NCBI GenBank assembly: GCA_029204225.1
Contig: CM055109.1
Coordinates: 41,706,544 to 41,770,543, forward strand
DNA: 64,000 nucleotides
From: Diphasiastrum complanatum
Lineage: Eukaryota; Streptophyta; Lycopodiopsida; Lycopodiales; Lycopodiaceae
Direction: 5' to 3'
Position numbers and translations under genes: made by a program
Notes under the pieces: model-generated
What the model was told of the DNA's origin: nothing
The model's input: only the letters and a program-made list of their open reading frames with translations
Database searches by the model: none
Shown: positions 1 through 12,118 of the stretch, one piece after another
How positions within the stretch are numbered: the first letter of the stretch is position 1
Layout of the letters: the number at the start of each line of letters is the position of its first letter

Positions 1-2096
1 TTATCAGACATGCAAATTCTTAATGAATTTTTGTCCAAGTAGTGGCCAGCTGTATGTTCTTATTTGCTTATCTTGAGAGGGTGCACATGCCCCTACAGCT
101 AATTTGATATTTTACTAATCAAAAGTAACATCTCTTACTCGATGTCATGTTGATAAGGTTACTGTTGTTTCATAATAATTTTATGGCTCCCTCTTCTTCT
201 TCTTTTTGGAGTTCTTAGTCTATTGCTTATTAGGGTTAATCACTTGCTTCTGGTTTACTGGATATTCTCCTTTTCTCTACCTAGCTCTAGTTTCAAAAAG
301 TTTTTGAAGTTTGTTTGAGTTTGTGATATATTGCCTATTAAGAAGTTGTGTTGTAGCTTCATCATTTTTATGGTTAACTTCTAAGTATTTACTTTTCATA
401 TTTAAGATTTAATTTATAAAATTGTTTTTACTTTAGGTTAATTGATGCTCTACTTCCTTTCTTTTCAACTTTCAATATTGGTTAGTGGTAAAAATCAAAA
501 TTAAATTAATTCCTTCATGTATAGTTGTAGTCAAGTTTTTCTTGGTTGCGCTTCATTAGATAAATATTTCAATATTCCTTGATGTTCAGGTTTAGGTTCT
601 TGTTCTTAATGGTATCATAGTTATTAAGTAAGTTATATGCTAATTCTTGCCTATGATTGATGGTGATGTGGATGGATCTAACATTCTTGATGTTGATGTA
701 AAGGATCATACTTTAGATGGCGATGATGATGAACCTTTATTAAGTCAAAAGCCAAGGAGAACTTCAAGGGAAAGACAAATGCCTTGAAGACTCACATATG
801 ATGAGAAGAGTAAGCAAGTGAAAGTGACTCATTTTGTTTTTCTCACATTTTTTGGTGGATCTACTTGTGTAGATGGAGCTATGCAAGTGGATGGATGTTT
901 TCATGATTTTACAGCAAGTAATGGATCTGGAAAACAAAGTTTGTTCAATGACTTTGATGGTCAAGTTGAAGATCAAGAGGTTGATCTCAAAGGGCTTCAA
1001 CAAGGCAAAAAGAAAGTTGGCAATTTGGAGCTAGTCAAGAGCATCAAAGGAGAGTCAATTGGCAAAGATGTTATGGATATGTTTTTGCAAGTTATTGAAG
1101 ACTCGAGTAAAGTCAAAGGAACAGCAAGGAAGTGTTGTTTAAGTTTACTTTACTTGTTCTATCTCATGTTTGAGTAATTTCATGTGGATGTGTGCAAATT
1201 GTCAAGATATGGTAAAACTAGCTACATTGGTGAGCATCATTTTGATGTTGGATTTGTATTAGCATTTTTGGCTGGTTTTGCTGATGGAAATGAAACTATT
1301 GGAGGTTCATTGTATCACTCATTCATGATCAAGTCATCAAGTACCTTTTGGAGGGAAACCAAGTGGCAATTTAGGTTTTGGACCTGTTATAAAAGGATGT
1401 AACTCGTGGAAAGAGAAATCACTCTCTATCTCTTATCTCATTCATGCTTATACATGGTTCTCTTGGGTTCTACTATCCATTCGTGCACTATACTTGTAAT
1501 ATCTTGCAATTCTATGTGTAGAATGATCATTATTTGCTATTTTCAGATCCGCGCATGTGAAATACAGTAGCTTACTGTTATTGTATAGACAGCAACATTA
1601 TTTTTGTTTTGGTTCATGTATGATCAAGATCTATTAGAGTTTGCATCTCATTCTTAGTGTAGATGCTGATTTTGCTACATTGGCAAGATTGGTGAATTGC
1701 TCGTTTTTCTAACCCAAGATCATTCTATGAATTTAGATCTTAATTGATCTGAAATTTTTTACACTCTGCAGCTGTGACAACATCATACAACTCCTTATCC
1801 ATTAGCACAATTTTCATCTTAAATTTTCACAGATGGTAATTGGCTCCATCGAGCTTGTCCACGATGGGACTGGCTTTCCCTTGGGAATCCATGTGGAAGT
1901 TAGTCTAAGGGACAATAATAAATATCAGTGACTTAAGAATGAGAATATAATGTTATTTTCAGAACAAGAAAACAATTATTCTATCGGCTAATCAAATCAG
2001 GTTTTGTGGGAAGTTTATCAGGCTATAAAAATAGCTCTGAGATAAAAAAAAAGGGAAAAAAAATTATGATGTAAGTATTAGATTAGGAATCAGATA
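1..2096. other. Left edge, no supported gene
   Basis: I see no recognisable gene here. An open frame at 818-1177 (+, 119 aa) is preceded, in a region with stops, by an acidic stretch followed by a PRRTSRER-like basic stretch that resembles the variable linker before Copia reverse transcriptase. A TATAAAAGG motif near 1388 followed by a pyrimidine-rich tract would fit a degenerate LTR. This is only a hint of an old LTR retrotransposon. Confidence 0.3.
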
Positions 2097-3080
2097 GGCT
2101 CTGATACCATGGTGGGGATGGTCCGACGACTAATCGGGCCGGTCAAACAATCGGATTGGAATGATCCTATTATTGCACGAAGATAGTGGTCGACTAATTC
2201 CCTCAGTGCGTGCACTACTGCTACAGTAGGCAAGTGACAAAAGTAAATAAGAGCTTAATTGCGTGGTTGTTTGCGGAAGCGAAAGAGAAAACAATTAGAC
2301 AAAGCAGTAAGAATGTCAGATAGGAAGACGTAGTAGAGAAGCATACAATCCTGACAAGAACTCTGAACGCAATCAAAGACAGTGATTGATTCATATTCGT
2401 GTATAGAAATACACTTCAGTTTGATGCTATGAGGACAAGACAATAGCAAGAGAAACTGCGTGCTCAGGAAGCTAACTTCGCTCTGTAAAAGCTATGAGCT
2501 TATTATTGGTAATCAGTTTGAAGAAAAAATCGATGCATAAAAGTATCTATAGTGTATGTCTCACTAACTACATCAATCTAATTAGATTACCATAGTCATC
2601 TATATACAATTTACATTTGTGCATATGAGTGTACAAAGAAAATGGCATGGAGTCGTTGTGCCGTCTGGAGGGATCGTGGCTGCTGCTGTAATTGTCCAAG
2701 TCGTTGCACAATACAAGAAGTGAGCATGAGAAGGCTTCGACTATTCGGAGTCGAGCTAGTCGTTGTTGTGGCTAGTTAAGTTGGAGTAGTCGACAAGTCG
2801 ATATGTTAGACAAGTCGGATTTCCCCAATATCTTGGTTGAGTCGACAAGTTGGACTCCCCGATAAGTCGACCAACAACAAGTTGGGTGCCATTCTCTTGT
2901 CTGTCTTTAGTAATAGAATATTTTTTCAGGTTGTGCGACAATGCACTATAAAACTGCAGCGATATGAATGGAACTAGATTGACATGAGATTTAGGAGAGT
3001 AGAGGAGATAAATCCAACAATTCCTTTGAAACCCATGTTCTTCATTGGTGTCGTACATTTGAAATAGTTCAAGCTTTTTC
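2097..3080 (-). mobile_element. Candidate LTR end with tRNA-Met primer binding site (Copia-type)
   Basis: Read on the minus strand, 2109-2097 is TGGTATCAGAGCC, the primer binding site complementary to initiator tRNA-Met that follows the 5' LTR of many plant Copia elements. The bases just before it end in CCACCA, a plausible LTR terminus, so the LTR should extend to higher coordinates from 2110. Its outer end was not located and the right limit given is a guess. Repeated GTCGACAAGTCG-like words occur near 2800-2870. No paired LTR was found. Confidence 0.4.
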
Positions 3081-3475
3081 ATCTGTCGATAATTCGATAC
3101 TTAAGAATGAAAAATAGTATTTGATAGTGTCAAGAAATTGTTACCATGGAACGCTTTAATTATAAATCGATAGAAATGATTTGATACCAGAAATTACATA
3201 CCATGTTGGAAGAAGACAAGGATGTTCGATAGAGAAATGGCTACATTTGATAGATGCAATATCAGGCTCTGCAAACTAATCCTTCTCCTAATCTATGACT
3301 ACATCTATAAACTTCAAAAAACACTTTGCAACTATTGCCATGTTCAAATTCTAAGTAATTCTAACTTTGAAATAATCAGAATCTGTTAGATTGATTTTGC
3401 AAACAAACATAACAGAATAAACATTGCTATATTGAAGTATTTGATAGTTCAGACAAAAAATACAAGAGAACATAA

Positions 3476-3902
3476 TCATATTACAAAAAGGACAACGAAG
3501 CATTTGATCATTCTAACATAATACTGAATGCGATTAAATTGTATGATTATTTCAGTAAGCAGCATGTACAAATCAAAAAAATCGTAAGCACAAAATAATA
3601 GCAGACGCAACTGTGTCTCAAAACTATCTCTGAGTATCTGTTTGACTTTGTTAGACACTTCCATTAATAAGCAGTAAGTCATTTTTCTTGCAATACTTGC
3701 AGAAGATTTTGGCATGTTGATATTTCTTATCTTGTTGTGATGAATGTTGAGTATCTGACTTTGAAGAAGTATTGACAACACCCTTCTTCAAGTGTTGTTT
3801 CTTTTTCGAATATAGTGCGACTGATTTTTCTGATGTAGAAACGTCATTTGACTTCCTTCGAAGTTCTTCTTTGAGAAGAATTGAAGTGACTGTCCTGTGC
3901 AC
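3476..3902 (-). pseudogene. Copia-like gag fragment with broken zinc knuckle
   Basis: The minus-strand frame 3902-3651 starts LLKEELRRK-like, continues through a lysine/serine-rich linker and ends in CKYCKKND. This is the order seen before and into the CCHC zinc knuckle of Copia Gag, where CxxC is followed by H and C; here the H and final C are missing. The frame then shifts into a hydrophobic stretch to 3476 with no recognisable domain. It lies on the wrong side of the 2.1 kb primer site to belong simply to the same element, so a rearrangement or a second element is implied. Confidence 0.4.
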
Positions 3903-5204
3903 TCAAGGTATAATACACATGATTTTGATTTTAGTGGTTTCAATAAATGTAGTGTGATTCTTTTAAATTGCTCTCATTGTGTTAAATTTTTTTGTAGGTG
4001 GATGTTTTTCTTGGAGATTTTCATGAAAGTGTTGAAAGATTTTGTGCGTCAGAAGGCAAGGCCTCCATCTGCTCCACGACTATGGCATGATGAGGAAGCA
4101 ATGAGGTGAAAGGTGAAAAACCTCAAGGTATGGGTAGTCTTAAAAAAATGACACCTATTCTGAGAGAAAAAATTTCAAACTTCATGCTATATAGTACAGG
4201 AGTAATGGATAAGTGGTTGGAATTATATGAACAAGAAAAAGAAAGAGGTATTGGCTAGAAATCAACACCGACACAATAGGCGTAAGGTCAAGCTGCACAT
4301 TCACATGATCTTGAGCCATTGCCCAACCAATGCACCATAGACTGGATGATCGATACACTCCAACAAGCAAGATCAAAGGGACAATTCATATCTAACACAG
4401 AATGAGAATTTGCAAGAGGATGCGATTGGAAGGTTTGTCTATAACTCTATTTTTTTAAGTGAACAATTTTAATTTGTACGATGATTGATAATTGTTTTAA
4501 TTATAATCAACATGTGACAATATCGAAAGTATAGTGCAATGTGGGCATATGGTTGTCATCATCGCATTGAATCAATTGATATGAAACGACGAACTTAACC
4601 ATAATCTTCATAGCTTTGTATTTTATAATAAGAAATTGAGATTAGTTTGTTTTAATGATACAACTTTTCACTTTTTCTCTTTTAGAAGATGAGTTTGGGC
4701 TTGTAAATATGAAATTCCTAGATGTCAAGTTGATGTTTCTCAAACATCGAATATTTTCCATATGTAGTTGTACTATCCCAATTTCCATACTTCGCCTAGA
4801 TTTGAGCCACAAATAGACCACACCCGGATCTCGGAATAAAACACGATGGACTAGTTGCTTTTCTTGTTTCTTGACTATTTGCGTTCATGATCGATAATTC
4901 AAGTATTCATGATCAATATTCAAGACCATTAATGAACTACATTCAAGAGCGTTGACAATAATCACAATCAGTATTCAAAATATTTCAATATTTACGATCA
5001 ATAATCAAAGCAGGTTGTGGCGAAATCTGATCAACAACTAGTAACCAAACATATTGCAGCTATGTTTTGAGATCCAACAAGCTTGTCTTAGCTTTCACTG
5101 CCCCTTACTCATCTAAGGTCGAACAGATTAGAAGTCGGATGCCACATCCCGACCTTTTTGTATGCTCATGATTTTTTTGATGCACATGTTCAAAGTCACA
5201 AACA
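3903..5204. other. Intergenic, nothing recognised
   Basis: AT-rich sequence with short open frames only. A word like TATTCA(A/C)(G/A)ATCA recurs between 4890 and 5010, but no gene, RNA or element end could be supported. Confidence 0.5.
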
Positions 5205-5322
5205 TAAAAGCAAATGCTCATGCTGGCATGCTCAACCGAGATAAAAGCAAATGCTCATGCCCTCATGCTCAGCCATATCACAAAGATAAAAACAAATGCT
5301 CATGCTGGCATGCTCAACTGTA
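5205..5322. repeat. Three-copy minisatellite (~36-45 bp unit)
   Basis: Three imperfect tandem copies begin ATAAAAGCAAATGCTCATGC and end in CATGCTCA(A/G)C, at about 5207, 5241 and 5287. The middle copy carries an extra CATATCACAAAG. Short open frames across it are a product of the repeat. Confidence 0.8.
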
Positions 5323-5952
5323 CAAAAAGCAGCCATGTCGATTCACATGCAAATAAAGTGAAATTTCAGCATGCGAGCCCATACCTTAAAAATTTGGACC
5401 ACCTTAAAAAATCAGACCACCACACAATTAATCCTTTAATGTTAACTTTTTTTTAAAACTCCATTGACCCCAACCTCACCTCATAGTATTAATAGCCTTT
5501 GCAAAAGCAACTCCAAAAGGGGTGGGCCTTTTACTACGGGTAAAGCATTCAATGATCAAATTTCAATTTTTTTTTTATCCTTTTTTATCCAATTTTTCTA
5601 TTTGATGTTTTCACCTAACTATGCTAACCTTTCATTTAGGGTTTAGGGTTTAAGTTTTTGGTTTGCTGGTACAGGGTACCTTTTGGATATTCAGAATTAG
5701 GGTTTCCAGGTTGGAAAGGAAGAATAACGTTACCCTAAGCAAAACATGAAACCAATTGACGTCTTTTTATTTTGATGAAACCAAGAGCGTACAAAAATGC
5801 TGGAAGAACCCTAAATAGGAGAGAGGATTCTGGAGCTGAAAAACGAACTAGATTGTAGATCGTGCTTTGCTAGAGCAGACAAATCGTTTTGTAGCACTGC
5901 TGCACATCTGAATCATATTTGGTTTGAAGCATAGAGATTTGTTACAGTAGCG

Positions 5953-6018
<66 letters not shown>

Positions 6019-6434
6019 TGGATAAATACAGATTTTCGAAAATTTAGCTTCATTATTTAAGTTGTTGGGTTTAGATTGTCAAGGATCATTTCAGATTGTC
6101 TTGTTGTTTGCAATAGAGCAGATCAAATTTTGCATTTGCTTGTTCTTTTGCTGTAAATTTGGGGATTTTAGTTTTCTTACTTTTAGGGTTAGGGCATTGG
6201 TATATAAACGAGGGAGAGACAGAGAGTTTGGCATGTGCTTAGATGGGCAGGTGATAACAAGAAGGGTAGGAGGAAACCATCATAAATGGATTTAGGGTTT
6301 TGGCTTCTTCACTGGCTGAAGATCAAATGCTGCAGTTTATACGCGTGGATTGATTTTTGCAAACAAGAGCATTCCTGGGAGTAAAGTTCAAAGGCGAGAT
6401 ATAGATGAAATTATTAATTTGTATCTTTTGAAAC
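5323..6434 (+). promoter_or_regulatory. Upstream region of the Pol III subunit gene with telo-box motifs
   Basis: Telo-box-like words (AAACCCTAA or its complement) occur at about 5635-5652 (two units of TTTAGGG), 5697, 5808, 6181 and 6291, all within 800 bp of the NRPC7 start codon. Telo-boxes are known to be enriched in promoters and 5' regions of plant translation and ribosome-biogenesis genes, so they fit a Pol III subunit. No TATA box or transcription start could be fixed. A GT/GA microsatellite at 5956-6018 may lie in the 5' UTR or a leader intron. Confidence 0.5.
5956..6018. repeat. (GT)n(GA)n microsatellite
   Basis: About 14 GT units followed directly by about 16 GA units, roughly 420 bp upstream of the NRPC7 start codon. 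Confidence 0.95.
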
Positions 6435-6545
6435 ATGTTTATGCTTTCACTTCTTCGAGACACGCTGCGAATTCCTCCGCATAATCTTAGTATTCCGCTG
6501 CTGGATGCCATAAGGGTTCAAATCCAAAACATCTACTTGGACAAG
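6435..6545 (+). CDS. NRPC7: NRPC7 exon 1
   Basis: Encodes 37 residues from the start Met to YLDK, ending at donor GT (6546). It holds RIPPHNLSIPLLDAI, the conserved start of the Rpb7 N-terminal domain. Confidence 0.92.
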
Positions 6546-9500
6546 GTGTGCTTGCTTTGCCCGTATTTGAATTCTCGAGATCAATCCTCGATGTGATACA
6601 TTTGTCATTTTAATCTCCTATGTAAATTTCTATATGATGGAATTGATACCTTATGTTCTTTTCTAGTTTTTCAATCTAATTGCATGTTCCTCTGAAAGTT
6701 ACAAGTAGTAGTCTGGTTTGTGATTCCAAATTCTCTCTATGTGTTTTTGAATGAACATGCTTGTTCTTCTTGTATGGAATATCTCTTTTGAGCATCATTT
6801 GTTGTTTTGATGTTCCATTTGCATGCATATTTGCTAAGATTACTCGATTGTCACTCCTTGTAGGAAAGACTTTAAAATCTTCTTTATTGTGGATTTAAAA
6901 TAGGATAATGAAAGTACAATGCAAATTCAAGGTTGGCTAAAGTCCAAGATAAGAGCCTCTCTTTGTAAGGGCTTGATTGGAAGATTTATGGTTTACACTG
7001 CTTGAGAACTTCTCACTCCCTATTTTATCCACAATGGTGGATGCTATATTTGTTGTAAGAACGAACATATAATCCAGAAAAAGCTAATCTTGTAGACGTG
7101 AAAATACAAATAAAAAATTATGTCAGAGATTGCTTCAATTTTCAAAAGTGTCAAACACAAAGAAGTGTATTGGGAGAAGAATTTATGACTTTTTATTGTT
7201 GGAGATATATACCTTTATTGTTAGTCGCATAGACAAAGCTTTTCTAAAAGTATTTCAACTACATGTTTTGCCCAAGTTATAATGTCTGTAGGAATGCTTT
7301 TTCTACGTAATCAACTCTCAACATTGAAGATGCAAGAGGGTGATACGCTTTCAAATCACTTAATGAAGATCAAGGATCTTCGTGAAGAGCTTCTTAGCAT
7401 TGACGAAATTGTCGAGAACTCTCAATTTGTTTCAATTACTCTTAATTCACTTCCTCATTCCTATCTTCCATTTGTGTCTACTTTAAGCATATCTCTTAAG
7501 GGACAACAAATCTCCTTTGAAGAGCTTGTTGGCTTACTTCTCCAAGAAGAGCAAACAAGGATTAATTTTGGTGAACAAGAAGATCAAGCCTTCTTCACCA
7601 AAGGCAAAGGCAAGGGCAAGTGGAAAGGTAAGCCTTCTTCTTCCAAGGATCAAAAATCCAAGGAAGGCCAAGATCAAGGATCCAAAAAGAAGGGTAAGTG
7701 CCATTATTGTAAAAAGTTTGGGCACCACATAAAGGAATGTAGGAAGAAGCTTACTAAGGATAAAGAGAAAGGTATTGATACAAATATAGCCATGATTTCA
7801 TTAGAACATCAAAAGGAGGATGATTCTTTCAATGTTGATTTTGCTTTTGTCACTAACAATCTCATTTCTAATCAAAATGAGATTTATACCACTTCTCGAC
7901 TTGCTGGTTTTTCAGCAGAAAACAACACTACTTCAGCTTTGCAGGTTGATGTTTTTTCTTCCATTGATTGGGTGATTGATAGCGGAGCTACACGCCATAT
8001 GACTCACCATAGAGACGTCTTCACAAAGCTTATGAAAATCAAAGATGGAAGCAAGGTTCAAGGTGTTGACAACACCTCCTATTCAATTGAAGGCATTGGA
8101 TCTATACCACTCATTCTTCCCAATGGAGAAGAAAAGTACATTCGAAATGTACTTTATGTTCCTAAGATTAAGAAAAATCTCATTTCGGTCTCTACAATCA
8201 TGAATCAAGGATTGATTGTAGAATTTAAAGAAGACAAATGTCTTATAAAAGACCCAAAGAGATCACTTTTAATTGTTGCTTCGGGAACATTGCGAGGAGG
8301 TTTTTTTTTGTTGGATATTTATGAACCTAAAGCTTTGACATCCTTTGGTCTTGTTGCTACTAATTCACATGCATTGGAGTTGGCTAAACTATGGCATGCG
8401 AGATACGGGCACCTCAAATATGAAGCATCCCGAAGGACATGTATGCGAAGGATGCATACTTGGTAAGTTTCAACGGAAGCCTTTTCCTATTGATGGGACT
8501 ATCAAAGTTGGTGATAAGTTTGCCTTAATTCATGGTGATGTATGTGGTCCAATGAGGAGTGAATCCATTGGTAAATGCAAGTACTTCGTTACTTTTATTG
8601 ATGATTTTTCAAGGTTTACATGGATCTTTCCTATGAAGGCAAAATCTGAAGTTTTTCAACGCTTCAAAGATTTTCTAGCTATGATAGAAAATCAATTTGG
8701 GCATACTTTGAAGATACTATGTACCGACCGAGGAGGGGAATACATTAAAAGTACGTTCGGCACGTTTCTTCAAAGCAAAGGCATTCTACATCAAATGACT
8801 ACACCTTACACACCGCAACAAAATGGTGTTGCCGAGAGGAAAAATCGCACAATCATGGAGATGGCTCGTTGCATGCTTAAGGCAAAGGGCGTTCCCCACA
8901 AGTTTTGGGCTGAAGCGGTCATTACGGTGGCATACATTAGTAATCGGTGTCCGACTAAAGCCTTGAAGATTTTGACTCCTTATCAAGTTTGGTATGGTAA
9001 GAAGCCATCGGTTTCTCACTTTCGCACTTTTGGTTGCACGGCTTAAGCGTTTATTCCCGATAAGCTAAGATCCAAACTAGATGATAAAGGAGTAAAATGC
9101 ATTTTTATGGGCTATAGTAGTGAAAGTAAAGGCTATAGATTGTTTAATGTGGATATTAACAAAATCATAGTGAGTCGTGATGTTCATTTTGATGAGAAGA
9201 ACTCCTATGATCTTGCGCCCATTCATGTCATGAAAGGGGACATCCCCCAAGATGACTATGTTGAGGTGTTTCCAGATTTGGTATCACCATCTAATGTTGA
9301 AGAGGAGGGACTGCCATCATCCTCTAATGGACAGCCCACTGGTTCTTCAAGCGAACAGCCCATAATTCATCAAGAGGAGCAGAATTTATGAAGAGGAACG
9401 GCCTGTTGAAAACTTTGGACAGCATAGTCCAATTTCAGAACACTTTGGACAGCAAAGTGTGATAGTTCAGATCACTTTGGACAGCAAAGCATTGATCAAA

Positions 9501-12057
9501 GTAAGGCTATTGGACAGCCTAAACCAGTCCCTAAATGGCTGTTGCAGACTTTGCAGGACAGCAAAGTGAACCGCTTCCATGAAGGGAAGACTCGTGCCTC
9601 ATCTAAATCAGTAGAATTTGCTGATTTTTCTTATTTTGCTCTTACATCTATTGAGGATAGTGCAATAGAACCTGTTTTTTATTAGCAGGCCAAAGGAGTA
9701 AAATGTTGGGAGGACGCGATGAAAGAGGAGTATGACTCACTCATAAAGAACCAAACATGGGTTCTTGTTGATCTTCCACATGGAAAGAAAGCAATTGGCT
9801 GCAAATGGGTTTATAAGATCAAGTACAAGTCCGAGGGTACTGTTGAAAGGTACAAGGCAAGACTTGTTGCCAAAGGTTATGCGCAAGAAGAGGGCATTGA
9901 TTATGAGGAAACTTTTGCATCTACCGCACGAATAACTACCGTAAGGATAGTCACTGCTTTGGCTGCCCATCATGGTTGGCGTGTGCACCAACTTGACATA
10001 AAGACAACCTTCATAATAAATGTAAATGATGTAGAAGCCATAGGTTACTATGACCCAAAAGGTCGAGATCTGTGTAACCATGGTCATTTATATTTTAGGC
10101 CCAAGTTAGTATGAAACTAACTTGCAGGGACTCGTGGGTCCACTAGGGGCCTATACATGTGAATTAAGTACCTAACTTGTTATTTGGGGTACTTAATAAT
10201 TTTATGTAACTTATGGTAGCTAGATAGCCATTAATCAAGTTATTGGACAGCCAACAGTCATGAAGGTAGATAGCCATCTTGGACTACTTATATGTAGCCA
10301 TTCATTTGTATGAGACACACAAGTTTCTACAAGAGGGTCATCTAACCATCTCTCTCTTCTCTTTGAAAATACTTTGTGTTAATGAATAGTCTTGATTTTG
10401 GATTCCTACAGCCAGGTGCTAGAGATATCGCATATTCTACTAATCACATCTCTTTGAGAATGTCATGCTCGCTGAAAAAACAATACCATATCAAACACAC
10501 AACACACCCATGGATGTCCACATATAATAATGAGAGAGAGAGAGAGCTTTATTAATGTTTTTCTCATGCCAAAGGCAAATAAGGCAAATAAGTGCATGTC
10601 AACTGTGAGGAGCAAATGGGAGCATATGAGAACGTCTCCAAAGCTGTAAAAGAAAAATGCATAAAATGTAGATCTAAGTACAGATACCAATGATAAAGGA
10701 ACAATATATGTGTGAACTTGAAATAACTATGGATGATCATGTATGCCTCATGCTTTACATAGTTTAGCTTGTTGATGGCATTATGGACTATATCAGCAGT
10801 AAAGAAAGTGAACTCAAAGGGACTTGGAGAGATGGAGATGGGTGTGTCAGTATGGATGGTATATAATGTGGTGGCATAATCGGTCTAGATGTGCAAGTCA
10901 TCAAGGAGTGGAGGTGGAGCACAACGTCAGTGGAAGAACTATAAAGAAACCCAATGAGTCTTCTCTCTTTTAACGCAACATAGGCCTGCTTCTTACAACA
11001 AAGAAAACAGGTGTAAAGTCGGTGCACGAGACGTAAAAGCTGAGGGGTGTGCATACGTGCATAAGTGACAAGGTGGTGATGGGAGCGACATTCATCGTCA
11101 AACCGAGGAGGGTGTGCGAATCTGGACTTGGTATATTGAGTTTTGTTATTATGGAGTTTGAAAGGAAAGGCAACTGTAGTAGTATGGAGTGTTGTAGTAA
11201 GGCAAGAAACTTGCGCATGCCGCATCTAGTGAGTTGTGATGTAGGAAGATGAGGGATAAGCGACTGTTGATAGACTAGTGCAAGTGAGTGGTCAAAGATA
11301 TATTGGGCGCATGATCTAAAGATGGGGATGAGATTTGCTGAGGTGGAGAAAAGGCGCCAAGATTGAAGGAAAGGAAGGAATGATCAAAGAGAGTGGTAGG
11401 AAAAATGCGGAAGTCATGTATGAGTGAGATGGAAGATGTTGATCCCATGAGATAATCAATTGAATGGTTATCATGGCTGACGAACTCAAAGATAGGGTGT
11501 AGTGACTCCCTGTATAAGCAAGCAACGCCACTTGAACCTCTACCACTGGCGCATCGCATCATGTTGATAGATCGAGTCCCATCTGTAACCTGGAAAAGTA
11601 GGAGGTCCTCTCTCCTGACTCTCGTGGGTCTCCATGAAGACTAATAATTCTCTCTCACCAATGAAGTCAATCAGATCACTATCAGTGGACGATGAGTGTA
11701 TGTCGTTATAGTTCCAAACTCCAACCTGCAAGCGACGGGGATGGCGCCCCAATATGCTCCCAATACCGGGTGCTCCAATTCCCTATTTCATGGAATCTTT
11801 ATCGGATTCGATCATTCCTGTAAATATCCCGTCCTACGAGTTTAGCTTCTTGAAAGGCCTCACGCCACTCTTCCACCAATATGTACGTGAGGTCATCATC
11901 CATATAAATTTGTGAACCTCGTAGTTTGGCCCTGCAATGTAAAGCATTCCGTCGGCTTTCTAGAGATCAAAAGCAGATAATCAGGGTAACATTATCCCTT
12001 GTTGTTCTCCAAGCTAAATTTAGATCTTTGGCATGATGTTCAATTGTAGTATTAGCC

Positions 12058-12118
<61 letters not shown>

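Noticed and set aside
818-1177. 119-aa open frame as a host gene
   Set aside because: No recognisable domain, no splice context and a neighbourhood resembling a decayed LTR element.
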